DNA from: Epiperipatus broadwayi
Taxonomy: Eukaryota > Onychophora > Udeonychophora > Euonychophora > Peripatidae
Direction: 5' to 3'
DNA: 64,000 nt
NCBI GenBank assembly: GCA_028023455.1
Contig: JAQFVV010000031.1
Span: 1,614,001 to 1,678,000, forward strand
In this document: positions 1 to 12,524 of the stretch, in pieces
Layout: each line of letters opens with the position of its first letter
Numbering within the stretch: position 1 is the first letter of the stretch
Notes under the pieces: model-generated
Databases searched by the model: none
Seen by the model: only the letters and a program-made list of their open reading frames with translations
Told to the model about the DNA's origin: nothing
Made by a program: the position numbers and the translations under genes

Positions 1-2770
1 CACAGCTGATAGATATTCAGTATTGAAAGACTATAATCCGTAAAATCTGTAGGCTAAGGTTATGCAAATTAAAATATAATTAATTTCTATTTTTATAAAT
101 ATAAATATTTATAATACACAATATAATAATCTCTCAAGTCGATGATGCAATTTTTTACCTAATCTGAATGACTGTTATATTTTCTAAGGTAAGTGATGAG
201 CTAAGCAGGCAGTAACTATTTGTCAACTATATTAACATTGTTAAATAGTAGTTGCAGTGGGAGAATGGTACTAGAGCAAGATCTATGAATTATTGCACAG
301 ATTTCTCACTTCCAGTACTCAAACTTTTTATAAACTCTTGAGCAATAAACAATTTGATTATTTATTTTAGTAAAGAGATTAAACATAGAAATGTAAGTTT
401 TCAAATTTTATTTATTGCATTAAATCTTTAAAATTTTGTTATATTATAAATATAAGTATATATTAATAGCTATGTATGGTTTTTTTCATGTAATAAAAAC
501 ATTGGAATTTAGACATTTTCCACACAAGCTTAAAATATTCAAAAGTATGAAAATATCTTTGATGTCAGACATTTATAATTTACAGTGATATTTAAACCAA
601 TGGTAAAGTTGTAATTTATGGCTGAAATTTTATTTAATAGTGATATTTTTCTGAATATAAAGTGAATTCAATTAGTTCTAACAGTAATTACAGCTGTTTA
701 ATTTATGTATATTCAACACAATATTTTTACAAAATGACAATCTATAATAACTTTAAAAAAGATTAAACCCAATTTTTTTAGTAATGTATGGTCTACTCAT
801 GATGAAGCAAATAAAAAAATCAATAAGTATTATATACTAAAAATGCAAAAATAATAATAATAATAATATAATTTATTTAGGAAAATAACTCCTGGAAATA
901 ATATATTTGATGACCAAACAATGATTGAAAACCAAATATTTTCAATAAGCATCATCAATACAAACATTCCACAAGAAATTAAATTAACATTTGTCATTAT
1001 TGTAACGGTAAGAATTGTCCCTCCATGCAACAAAATCTAGAACACAGGCAAAATATACTAAAGCTGATCGAAGACGGATACTGGGATCCAGAATCCGACC
1101 AACAATCCTTTCACTTCTGCTCAATGATTTAATACCCTATGGATGACATTTCTCAATGTACACAGACATTCAATTAACCCTCAGTCCGGCAGTGACCCCC
1201 GGTGGAAAAAAAGACTCCTAATTTAACTAATTTATCACTGATTTGGTCAGATATATACACATAAGACTAAGTGTTTAAATAAAATATCAATGATTGCTTA
1301 TAAAATATAATAGAATAATCTAACTATAGATATAATGATGTATGTGCAAATTAAACTAGAGTTGGATAAAATGACCTCATGGACAATAAAAATTATGGAA
1401 ATGAGTTATGGTTTTAAATATTATAAATTTAATAAAACAATAACAAATAATACTTCAAAATATACAAAATGAAGTGATGGGAACGTGAGATAATACACTT
1501 GCAGGTGTATATAACTAATGAGATTAATGTTACATATCTCACTATAAATATTTAATAAAGTGTGGTGCAGTATTGGAGTTTATGCCTATCTTTATTAATA
1601 TGCCAAATTTCTAGCTCTTTTGTAGTCTGCCAGATCATACAGAACTTTACAGCCAAAGTTATATAACTAACTATAATAGCGCTCCTATGGCGTCTATCTA
1701 TATAAAATTAATTCGAGCATGTAATTAGGCTCAGAGATATGCAGGTTAGCGTGTTAACCTAGATTAGGATATACTCTCATACTAGATAAGCATTTAATAT
1801 AAAAGGAGAGAAAACTGGCTTATAATAGGTTTACCTATATACTCTATGGCACATATCAAAAAATTAAGCAAAAAGGTGCGAATGGGTCATTATTCACGGG
1901 CTTCAGCATCGAATGCTCAGTTTGCCCTAAAACTACTCAACTTGCTACGAATATGAACATTAGCAGTTCAGGTAATCGGATAAGCATTATGAATCATCTA
2001 GGTCCTTGTGTCCTAGTTCGAAAAGTGTGCTTGAACCTGAACTAAAATGGATGAGTGTGGCCTCCACCAGCACGTCATCAATAATCATGCAGCAAGCAGA
2101 TAAGTGTACATTGTGTACTTTATAAGGACACATCCGCAACTTATACATACATATAACGCAAATGCGTAGAATTATATTACCGTGCCTTAAAATTATATAG
2201 CGTCTATTTGCATATCTATACAATCCAGTTCTCAAATTTAGTATTTTAAATATATTATTTAGGGACTAAATTAATTAGCAACCTAGTTTAATATTATCAC
2301 CTGCGTCTCAACATATATAAATCTAAGATGGGCAAAGCATATTTGCAGGGGTAATTACGAATAAAACATTAAAATATGCTTTGAGAATATCTCTATGGCT
2401 AGTTCCGATGATATACGAGTTACACATATAAACATTTATAATTCATAACTAGAATTAAGCAAATTATAACCTTAACTAGATAACTGATTATTGTAATATT
2501 AATACCCAAAACTTAATCAGTAAAATAATAATATGATCTCGAAACAGTGAGTGAGAATGAAGAATAATAATTTAATTATTTAACATTTATTATAGCGAAG
2601 ATTTGAAATTATCTTCGAAAATCAATAAGCTAAAATTATATTTATAAATACTTGCAGTCTCGGGTCATTTGGCATATTAAATACATATAATATTAAAATG
2701 ATAAAATCATAGAATAGATTTAGAAATGGGCATAAAAAGACCGCAGAAAATTATACATTTAAAATAGATT
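1..2770. other. AT-rich DNA without recognisable gene
   Basis: I see no coding exon, RNA gene or clear transposon terminus. Contents are A/T runs and a short (AAT)n microsatellite near 851-868. A segment at about 320-375 resembles 15785-15845 (both hold TATAAACTC, an AATAAAC run and a TATTTATT run), which suggests an old shared interspersed repeat. The less AT-rich patch at 1870-2210 stays open for 82 codons on the minus strand, but the peptide matches no family I know. Confidence 0.5.
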
Positions 2771-2774
2771 ATTA

Positions 2775-2886
2775 GAGTTATACATTTTAAAAGAGAATTC
2801 GGGTTTTACATTTTAAAAAAGAATTCAAGTTTTACAATCAGGCAAGATTTAGCATTTTATAATCAGGCAAGATTTAGCATTTAACA
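2775..2886. repeat. Two adjacent short tandem duplications
   Basis: A unit of about 26 bp containing TACATTTTAAAA and GAATTC occurs twice (starts near 2781 and 2807). It is followed directly by a 25-bp unit, AATCAGGCAAGATTTAGCAT plus a short tail, also present twice (starts near 2836 and 2861). Copies are nearly identical, so the duplications look recent. No function is implied. Confidence 0.8.
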
Positions 2887-3584
2887 ATCTTCTTTGTAGA
2901 CTTTAGTAAAGGTGTTTGGGAAAGGCAGATTTAATAAATAGCTAGCTTTTAAAAGAAAAAAATTAAAGTCACAGTTTATAAACAGAGCTCTGAGAGAAAA
3001 TTTACCATTCAGTTGATTTCCATTGCAGTTAGTTTTGAAGCACTTGGGACGATAATAAGTTGACACTTGATGATGATTGAAAGTTAATGGAGTTTGCTTG
3101 GCTGGTGTACGACATTATATTTCATCGGACCAAAGTCTACCATTCACTGCGAGGAGAGCGGTGATTTTAACGCCTTCCTACTCAATCATTTTAAGGTGAA
3201 ACTGATGTGGATTCTGCTTACAAATCACTTAATATATATATGATCTTTTTGGCAACAAAACTTTAAGTATTTATACTTTTTAAACTCTGTCCACCTGTTA
3301 ATTTTTATGAGCTTGAATGTAGCTGAAAAGTCCATTTATTTATTTCAGCAAAACATATTTAATATTTACAACCAGTAGAGAAACTCATTTATTTATTTTA
3401 GAGACACATTTTTAAATTATAACAAGTAATTTAGATTTTGTTTTCCTGTACAATGTGTGACCCACTTTGAAAATTGTTTTCAAGATCAAATGTTATTTTG
3501 GACAAAGTTACTTTCGTAATTAGTAGATGCAGAATAACAGGAAATATATGTATGCGATTTCAATAATACATCAATAAAGTTGCT
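2887..3584. other. AT-rich DNA, nothing recognised
   Basis: No gene or repeat boundary is recognised. A less AT-rich patch at 3070-3215 could be an exon or an old repeat, but neither strand gives a recognisable peptide or convincing splice sites. Confidence 0.4.
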
Positions 3585-3735
3585 AAATAATTTAACTAAA
3601 ATATTTCTTAAACTAGAAATATTTATAAAATGAATATTCATATCTGTAATATATATACCATTAACATAATAATTTAAACTAAAATATTTCTTAAATCAGA
3701 AATGTTTATAAAATGAATATATCTGTAATCTATAC
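3585..3735. repeat. Tandem duplication, period about 81 bp
   Basis: A segment with AATAATTTAA, CTAAAATATTTCTTAAA and TTTATAAAATGAATAT occurs twice, starting near 3587 and 3668. The copies differ by a few substitutions and small indels. This is a local duplication in AT-rich DNA. Confidence 0.75.
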
Positions 3736-5443
3736 ATATACTATTAAAGTACAGACATATCACTCGCATATATATACATGATTCTGCATACATAATAATT
3801 TAATGCTATTTACATGGGTATTCTGAGAGGGTTTAAACCTGGCATATGTGTAAATGTGTGGGTAAAATAAGTGAAACGGGCAGATGGATGAAACTGACCA
3901 TTTCATTATTGATAACTTAATTTCTAATGAGTATTTGCACTGATCATATTTATTGAAAATATTTTGTTTTTCAATCATTGTTTGTTCACTACATATATTA
4001 TTTTCAAGCTTATTGTCTAAATAAATTAAATAATTTTTATGCTTTCAAACATAATTTTTTTTTTTTGGTTTGTTCTTATTTGGTGATATTTGCCGTTGTC
4101 TGTTTATATTTTAATGCAGAATTTCAGGTTTGTTTTTAAAATAAATTTTATTATTTTTATGCTTTTTTTGTTTTTGAATTTTTTTAATGAAAAATATGAA
4201 ACTAATTGATTAGCTACCCTCCCCTTTAGTATGTTGGTGGTAGCATCACTAATGAGTAGGGCATACACTCTACTAGCACTCATCCAACTATAAAAAAAAT
4301 ATCATAATAGAAGCTAAATGAAAAGAAATACAAACATAAGATAGAATTGTGGGGGGCAATTGTATTTGCAAGTTTGTAAGAGAATATATTACAAGTTGAG
4401 ATCAAGGTGAAAAGATGAAGCAGCTACATTATCATGTAGGGACTAGAGTTAGGTTGTAATATAATCAAATTGATATAAAGAATAAGTGCTCTTCAAGATT
4501 TAGAATTAATTCATAAATGGGCTTTTTGTCCAATATTATTAAATAATGATTTTAATATATCTATATAATAAATAAACTAATACTCAAACACAAACACAAT
4601 TAATTACATGCAATTATTAATAAATAGAGATCAGTAACCTTCAAATTAAATCTAAAATGATTCAGTAGCTAAACTAGTTTAATTCGAATAAATAATATAT
4701 TCATTGAAGTATTTATTAAAATTATAATAAAGCTCTAAGTATTGAAATGATGGAATAAATTATATAAGACTGCAAATAATGCCGATAGAAATCAAATTTT
4801 ATAGCTAAGTATTGTATTCTAGTGCCTAGTAATTTCAACCTGCCTTCAAGCAGAAAACTTGAAATACATTCAAATATTAGATACAAAAAAAAAATTGCTT
4901 TCTGGGCACATTTTGATATTTCACACCAATATGAGGCCAAAGATCTGTTTAGCAGTGAATGTTCCCATCTATAAATAATAATTCGATAATTTATAGTGCA
5001 ATCTATTTTCAAAAATATGAATTCAAAAATATAATCATAAAAAAATATTTCTTCCATGTCTAATTAAATCAAAGAGATAAGTATCATATTTGGTGATTTA
5101 AGAAATAAAATAAATTATATAAAACAACAAGACTACCTTTTTGTTCCTTGAATATTTTTATGAAGTCTATATGTTATCAAAACAATTGATTCATCGATTT
5201 TAAATGTATATTAGTGTATGTATATATTTTTATTAGTATTAATGATAATTAAAGGGGATTTGAATTCAGATTTTTAAACTCCCTATATCCACTCCATCTT
5301 ATACTACCAATATATATGATCACATACATGTGAGAAAGATAAATGATCTCCAATAACTGTATTTCATGCTGAATCAGCACTTATCTGTTGATCCAGATCA
5401 TTTTCTCCCACATCCATATATATAACCAGTGCTCATTTTATAT
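3736..5443. other. AT-rich DNA with possible SINE debris
   Basis: Mostly featureless. Two weak hints: the minus strand of 4215-4290 carries GAGTGCTAGTAGAGTG, which resembles an A box of a tRNA-derived SINE. The plus strand at 5246-5297 (TTTGAATTCAGATTTTTA, then CCACTCCATC) resembles one arm of the palindrome at 40734-40832. No coding capacity was identified. Confidence 0.4.
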
Positions 5444-6814
5444 TGTAACGTTTATTTATATATGTTGCAAATATATTGGCATTTGGTAAAAGCTAAAAAA
5501 ATAAAAAATTTAGAAATTTTTTTGACTATAATTTTTTTTTTTTTTAAAAAAATAACGTACAATGAAAGTTAAATTATTCTTTCGTATTTTTTTTTATGTA
5601 ATCAGAAACAAAAGTAGAATTGGAGAGAACAAAAGAATTCCAAAAGCAAGTAAAAACATAAGCTAAAAGAAAAATATTTTAGCTAATTAAACATAGCCGA
5701 AAACTTGATAAAAAAAAAAAAGAACTTTATAACGTAAATTTTATAAAGAATCTACAAGATTATGAACCAAAAAACACCATGATAATAACATGTGCAAAAG
5801 TCTGAAAACTGGGCCTCTAGTATAAAAGGCAGAAGTCAGTTTGAAGAACATCTTGTTTTGTTAGTCTCTCTAGTCGGTCCTGGATAACAATACATCCAGG
5901 ATCACTCTACACTGAAATAATTTGGCATGTCAGAGTGAACCAGAGCTTCTGCAGACATCGTGCCTGAAGATGTACACCAGGAAAAGCCTTCGTGACCGAC
6001 TAGGAAAATGGACCACAAGATCAAATAATAACCAAAAGGCCGAGCTCATCCTACCCAAAAAACTATGCATAGTTATCTACTACTGAATTCACAAAATTTA
6101 CCAGTAAGTTATGCTTCATTATGCTGATTGTGACAAAGTTAACCATTTTACAAACTATTCGTAAAAATAAGCTTATAATAGGATCCCGATAGACTTTAAT
6201 TTAATTGATCAAGAGACTCTTATTTAACCAAGAACTTTGTAATTAATTATTCAGCAGTTATTTTATTATTAATGTTTCACGTCTGAATTATTGTGTGTTC
6301 TATCCAATTTACTTAATTATTAATTCACATTTTAACTTAAACAGATTTTTTTATCTGTTATAATAAAAATATTTATAATAGCAATTTTCATTTATGCATT
6401 ATTAATAAGACTGTTTTTTTATTATTAATTTATTATTAGTTTAATAAGATTTAAAATGTAATTTACCTTTGCCAATATGTTTGAATAAGCCCAGGAATAA
6501 TAATCTTAAAAAAAATAATTCTCGTTACGGTATGATGCAATACCGATTAAGTTAAAAGTATTTTTTTTTTATTCATGAGACATTATTTGATGACTTCAGC
6601 GGACTCTTTAGAATAAAAAGTCCTGGTGCCCATATTAAATAAATTAAAAGCTGATTTCGTCGATAGCCTAATTCTCAACAATTAATAGGCCGAGTTGATC
6701 AGGGAATATAGCTGTTTTTAGAATAGAAATACAACTTTTTTTTTACATAGCTTGATCAACTCGCGCACAGTTTATATTAGCATGTAGGGGCCTAGCAAAA
6801 TAGAAAACATTACA
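5444..6814 (+). repeat. 5' LTR (copy 1)
   Basis: This 1371-bp copy runs from TGTAACGTTTATTT to AACATTACA. It differs from the downstream copy by scattered substitutions and small indels, including about 20 extra bases near 5780-5800. Inside is a hairpin formed by GAGTTGATCA near 6693 and TGATCAACTC near 6753, and an inverted pair CTAGTCGGTC/GACCGACTAG near 5870 and 5994. Several AATAAA motifs could serve 3' end formation. Confidence 0.7.
5821..5829 (+). promoter_or_regulatory. TATA box of the 5' LTR
   Basis: TATAAAAGG stands in otherwise A/T-run-rich sequence and is conserved exactly in the second repeat at 7912-7920. Its position, about 380 bp into the repeat, suits a U3/R boundary. Transcription would start roughly 25-30 bp downstream. 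Confidence 0.55.
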
Positions 6815-6815
6815 A

Positions 6816-6834
6816 TGGCTTACCCAACTCTGGC
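6816..6834 (+). other. Putative primer-binding site (tRNA-Lys type)
   Basis: TGGCTTACCCAACTCTGGC begins one base after the 5' LTR end. TGGC, CCCAAC and later GG-C blocks match the usual Lys primer-binding sequence when a small gap is allowed. As it is not exact, it is either a decayed site or coincidence. Confidence 0.4.
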
Positions 6835-7542
6835 TTCGATTTAACAACCACAACCTGAGATAAGTTGTAATGATAAAGAACGTTACAACGATGACCCAAA
6901 GAAACTCACAGCCAGAAAATAAATAGTAATTTAAAAAAAAATTATAAAAACTAACTAACTAATTAAACCCTGATTATTAAAATATAAAAAATATTTTTTT
7001 AATACGACTTCCAAAAAAAAAAAAATATGTATATTTTTTTTGATATGTCTAAAAAAACACGATCGTGGCTGATGTAGATGTAAGTCACAAGTATTTGACC
7101 GGGTAGGCAGTTATTGAAGAGGGGAAAAACATAGCCCTGAGTCCTAGTATGCAGTATATTAACATAAGACCACCTTTATATGCCCATAAGACTATTTCTA
7201 GCAGGGATCCCAATAAAGGGGAAGGCTGATCAAGTTGGACCAAGTTGCCGCAAGCCTGTAAGACTCAGAACAATGAACAATGCTCATTTGTGCTTATAAC
7301 TCGGGCTTCTTATCATTAATATTACAAGCGGAAAGGACACAGATGAATGTGAAATATTTTCCATTCCCGCCGTGTTAGTCCTAAAAGTGGGTGTTAAAGC
7401 TGAACGTCACTTGTGAATGAATCTATGGAATATATCAGCACGCTACTACAAAAAAAAAATCCCATGAATATGAATTTAAAAACTTAAGAATAAAATTAGT
7501 GTAAACCCCTATTTTATTCTCATTCCCTGGCACTGGTGGAAT

Positions 7543-7634
7543 TGTAATGTTTATTTATATACATTGCAAATATATTGGCATTTGGTAAAAGCTAAAAAAA
7601 TAAAAGTAAATTTAGATTATTTTTTTTACTATAA

Positions 7635-7665
<31 letters not shown>

Positions 7666-8921
7666 CGTACAATGAAAGTTAAATTATTCTTTCGTATTTT
7701 TTTTTATGTAATCAGAAATAAAAGTAGAATTGGAGAGAACAAAAGAATTCCAAAAGCAAGTAAAAAGATAAGCTAAAAGAAAAATATTTTAGCTAATTAA
7801 ACATGGCCGAAAACTTGATAAAAAAAAGAGAACTTTATAATGTAAATTTTATAAAGAATCTACAAGATTATGAAACAAAAAACACCAGAAGTCTGAAAAC
7901 TGGGCCTCTAGTATAAAAGGCAGAGGTCAGTTTGAAGAACATCTTGTTTCATTAGTCTCACTAGTCAGTCCTGGATAACAATAATACATCCAGGATTGCT
8001 CTACACTGAAATAATTCGGCATGTCGGAGTGAACCGGAGCTTCTGCGGACATCGTGCCTGAAGATGTACACCAGGAAAAGCCTTCATGACCGACTAGGAG
8101 AATGGACCACAAGATCAAATAATAACCAAAAGGCTGAGCTCATCCTACCCAAAAAAACTATGCATAGTTATCTACTACTGAATTCACAAAACTTACCAGT
8201 AAGTTATGCTTCATTATCCTAATTGTGACAAAGTTAACCATTTTACAAACTATTTGTAAAAATAAGCTTATAATAGGATCTCGATAGAGACTTTAATTTA
8301 ATTGATCAAGAGACTCTTATTTAACCAAGAACTTTGTAATTAATTATTCAGCAGTTATTTTATTATTGTTTCACGTCTGAATTATTTTGTGTTCTATCCA
8401 ATTTACTTAATTATTAATTCACATTTTAACATAAACAGATTTTTTTATCAGTTATAATAAAAATATTTATAATAGCAATTTTCATTTGTGCGTTATTAAT
8501 AAGATTGTTTTTTTTTTTATTAATTTATTATTAGTTTAATAAGATTTAAAACATAATTTATCTTTGCCAATATGTTTGAATAAGCCCAGGAATAATAATC
8601 TTAAAAAAAATAATTCTCGTTACGGTATGATGCAATACCGATTAAGTTTTAAAAGTATTTTTCTTTTTTTATTTGTGAGACATTATTTGACGATTTCAGC
8701 GGACTCTTTAGAATTAAAACTCCTGGCACCCATATTAAATAAATTAAAAGCTGATTTCGTCAATAGCATAATTCTCAACAATTAATAGGCCGAGTTGATC
8801 AGGAAATATAGCTATGTTTTTAGAATAGAAATGCAACTTTTTTCTTTTTTGACATAGCTTGATCAATTTGCACACAGTTTATATTAGCGTGTAGGGGCCT
8901 AGCAAGATGGAAAACGTTATA
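7543..8921 (+). repeat. 3' LTR (copy 2)
   Basis: This second 1379-bp direct repeat starts TGTAATGTTTATTTATA and ends AACGTTATA, where CA has decayed to TA. It keeps TATAAAAGG at 7912 and the same internal hairpins as copy 1. The short open frames inside (for example 63 codons on the minus strand at 7927-8118) are not conserved as proteins between copies and are not genes. Confidence 0.7.
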
Positions 8922-11479
8922 ATTATTATGTAACAATATATAAATATGTCGTTACATTAAATTGAAATAAAAACTTTTAAGTTCACAAATAAAAATAAAT
9001 GTATTAAAAAAGAAAAAACTAAACGCTAAAATTAAAATGTTTGTTAAATGTATAACATATATATTATATTCGCACAGATGCAAAACGTAAAAAAAATTTT
9101 TTTATAAATAAAAAAAGTATTTGAACGTACTTTTTTGATAAAAAAATAAAAGATTTAAATATAGAAATATTTTAATAAAGAAATAACCTAAGTTAAAATA
9201 AAAACAGGTATTAATTAATTCCTGTAATCTGTAAATGGAAATGATTGTTTATTAATTATCCAAAAGCTGCGTAATTAAAAAGTCAGATGAAAAGTTAGAT
9301 AAGAGAATAAAGAGAAATTAGCTTGACCAATGGAAGCACCAAGCCTCAGCCCGGACCCGAATGAAAAGGATGGATTAGTAACGTTTTGTTGGTTGAATCT
9401 GTGTGGATACTATACAAGGAGAAATACAGTTTTCCTGACAGTGTTTCCGGCTTTGTTTTTTGAGGGTCATGATAGGATGCACATATCACACACTCTCTAT
9501 TTTAAAAATGAACTGACTGTGATACCGAAATGAACCAGCTAATGCTACCTCTGGAACATCTGACCGGGATTTCAAATAAAGACTCCGTGGAAATTTACAT
9601 CAAGAACAGTGATTCTTCTACTGTAAGCTATTGACATGAACTCTAAAATTTAAAAATAATTAAGAACTTTCGTTCAAGCTTATGAACTTCTATCTGATTT
9701 TTAAGTTTAAAATCAATTGATAATGTTTAATTTTATATGTTTTGCTTTTGATAAAAATCATTTCCATTTTTTTTTTCTTATTGTATAAATTTTAAATGAG
9801 GAAATTTAAGTTGGGTATAGACGTTGCATAGATTCATTAGCGGTTAATTATGTTGCTGTTTCATAGTCAATTGGAATATATGTCATCAATGTCACTGCGG
9901 CATCTTACGATGAATGCCATGGGTTTTTGTATTCCCTATGCAATTGACATTATCGATGATTTTGTATTTTGATCGGTTGTGTTTTATCTTGAGATGTTTT
10001 TGACCGCGGAATCTGTGCAGCCTATCTATACTCAACATTATAAAAATTATATAAAATTCATCTGTGCGAATGTAATTAAATGTTAAATTTAAGTCGGGCG
10101 TGAATGGCTGTATAGATTTGTAAAGTTATATATATAGTTTAGGGGAGGGTAATCTTAGGATATTCGTTTTGTAGTTGAATTAGCTCAATGGATTGGATAT
10201 ATTTGTGAAATTAGTAGATGTAGTATGAGATCCACTATGGGAAGGATTGCACATATATGCCACACACATTCTGTTTGCCTAAGGATGGGTTTGTAAGTCA
10301 GCAAAGGACTGCAGTCCATTCTATGGAATTTTTTGTTTATTGTTTTACTTGCCAACAGATGTAGCATTCCTGTTGGTGGAGAGACAATGTCTTCTCTAAC
10401 TCTACTTGCTGTTCAGATGTACATTCCTGACAGTATAGTATTTTGTGTTGTCGTATTTTCATGCTACATTGAATACATAAATGTTTCAGATGGGTTGGCG
10501 CCGGTTTGACTGCAAACGTTTTGGCCTAAGGTTAAATAAGGGATAGAACATTTTTCTTTTCAACTACAATCTATATAGTCTATTCATACTCGACTCACTA
10601 AATAAATATTAAATTCATTATGGCAATCTATTTAAATGTAAAATTAAAGATTAATATAAAAATCTAAAATGTTAAACTTATTCCTCAAATTAGAATGATT
10701 TTATATGTGCGTAAATAAATATTTTTATGTGTTAATTTCTGGCAGTGGCTTTTATTTTTTATATTTAAGATATAGTTATATTTTATAATATCTGCTGTTC
10801 CACTGAGCTAGTGACTTGGGCTAACAATCTGAATATTTAAATAAAGTGGAATCTTAACAGCGCATATCTGCCTACTTTATAAATTTTTCTAGGCTCAAAT
10901 GCCTAGATGGCACCCCTGTAGTGTAGATTGCGGTTAGATTCGATCTTCACTTGCATTTCGATCATTATAATTAAGATAGCAAATCTTCAAACTTTAATGG
11001 ACAGGCTTCAATCTTCTCCACTCTCTAACTCTTCAATCATCCATGTTATTGAAAATCTAATGATGAGATGCTCAAAGCCCTTGATAATGCCAATATTATT
11101 GTCATACCCATGTTAACCCTAAGTTATTATGATCACTCACATATAGGATTTTAATATGTCCATTTAAATACACAGAGGAGGGATGGGCAGAATACAGGCT
11201 GAAAATGTAATATTTAAATAGAAGTATATTGTTTATACTGAACTTAACATTAAGTTTAATACAGACAATAATATACTTGTGTTTAAATAATAATGATAGG
11301 TGTATTGCTCATGCTTTATTTTTTTAAAAGAGCACATAAATTACAAAAACTTAAAAAAAAATTGTGTTATGTATTACATATTCACACATATAATATACAC
11401 TATTATTATCCATATCTATATTTGTAAAAATGAATAAAATTTAGAAATTTTATCTTATATCATCCAGATAACAATTTTG
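8922..11479. other. AT-rich DNA with a possible exon-like patch and SINE head
   Basis: Mostly featureless. The patch at 9320-9627 is less AT-rich and open for 67 codons from 9330, and a second frame is open to a GTAAGC donor-like site at 9627. No protein family is recognised in either frame. The plus strand near 10180-10240 (TTAGCTCAATGGATTGG, later ATGAGATCCACTA) looks like a decayed tRNA-type A box and B box, so an old SINE is possible there. Confidence 0.4.
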
Positions 11480-12524
11480 TATATACACCTGGGTCTCGTT
11501 TTACGCGATAGATAGGTTCCTCGGAAAACACGCGCAAATGAAATCGTGCAAAAATAGACGTAACTTACATTGAAAAAGGGGGATGCAGTCTGTGATTTTT
11601 CAAAATTCGCATAAAAGCAAAGCACCAATGTAAAATTACTTTAAAATTCGCGCAAAAAAAAAAATAAGGAAATAAAATATGACTAATAAAAAATTTCAAA
11701 TTTGAAAAAAATTGATACAAGACAAACTTTTTTTAACTATAATATTTAATTTTATTCAAAATAATATATTTTTATGCATAATTTAATTTTTTTAATACAC
11801 GTTTTAATTATTATCGATATTTTCCGAAAACACGTTCGTTTGCAAACTGAGAAAATACAACTAGCGCTAACTTCACACTCATGTTAGGTCAATGGATTTC
11901 AGGTGACAACGTAATTAGTAATTAATCTTTGAGATGATGATTTTATTAATTGTTTATGAACTTAGACTTACGATAATAAAAAGACATTTATTCACCACTG
12001 CTGGGAAAAATTTAATTAAAACTAACAACTAAAAATTAAATTCTTATTTTTGTCTTTAATTTTCAATTCCGTTTAAAAATCAAATTTCGTTTCACTGCTA
12101 TTACTCACCTTTTAAAAATAAACTTGCGGACACTAAATGATTAATAATTGATTACGTTCTTTTTTAAAAAGCAAAAATAGAATGTGATTTAACATGCAAA
12201 ATTAACACACACAATGTTTGAACAAATTTACATCATAATCTTGTAAAATTTAATATGTGTATACATAAAATGTGGAAATCATGATTTTAATTTTATTATT
12301 GCATAAAATCTTACTATTATAAAGCACTGAAAATATTGAAATTACTAAGATGAAAGTCGAATTCCAATAATGTGCTATTACTTTCAATATAACGTAAGTG
12401 CGTGAAATTTATTATTTAAAGTAATAGCGCATTATCGGAGTTCGACTTCCGGTGAACTTCAAAATCGCGTAACTTCAAAATCGTGTTAAATAAGTCCACG
12501 TAAAAACAGACCCAGGTGTATATA
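11480..12524. mobile_element. TIR DNA element with CpG-containing ends, probably TA-flanked
   Basis: The left end TATATACACCTGGGTCT and the right end (its reverse complement) match perfectly over about 17 bp, and similarity continues as TTTTACGYG. The junctions lie in TA runs, so a TA or short TA-rich target duplication is possible. The sequence next to both ends is unusually CpG-containing for this window (ACGCG, CACGCGC, AATCGCG). No transposase frame is visible, so the copy is non-autonomous. The superfamily cannot be assigned. Confidence 0.7.
12352..12449. repeat. Internal inverted repeat (about 33-bp arms)
   Basis: Arms at 12352-12384 and 12418-12449 pair with few mismatches. The left contains AAGTCGAATTCCAATAATG and the right carries the complementary CATTATCGGAGTTCGACTT. 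The arms enclose about 33 bp. It may be a subterminal hairpin of the surrounding TIR element or a tiny MITE inserted into it. Confidence 0.65.

Larger units (their letters stand above)
5444..8921 (+). mobile_element. Internally deleted Ty3/gypsy-like LTR retrotransposon
   Basis: Two near-identical direct repeats (5444-6814 and 7543-8921) flank about 0.73 kb (6815-7542). Each begins TGTAAYGTTTATTTATA; the first ends CATTACA, giving the TG...CA ends and short terminal inverted repeat typical of LTRs. Each contains a TATA box. One base after the first repeat comes TGGCTTACCCAACTCTGGC, which resembles the tRNA-Lys primer-binding consensus TGGCGCCCAACGTGGGGC with changes. The interior has no gag, protease, RT, RNase H or integrase frame, so it would be non-autonomous (LARD-like) or a deletion product. 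The bases flanking the pair (TATAT and ATTAT) do not form a clean target duplication. Alternative: two separate insertions of one non-LTR family. The LTR reading is favoured by the ends, TATA box and primer-site-like sequence. Strand follows the TATA box and primer site. Confidence 0.68.

Noticed and set aside
7564-8118. Small frames within the 3' LTR
   Set aside because: Not preserved as proteins in the other LTR; no retroviral domain.
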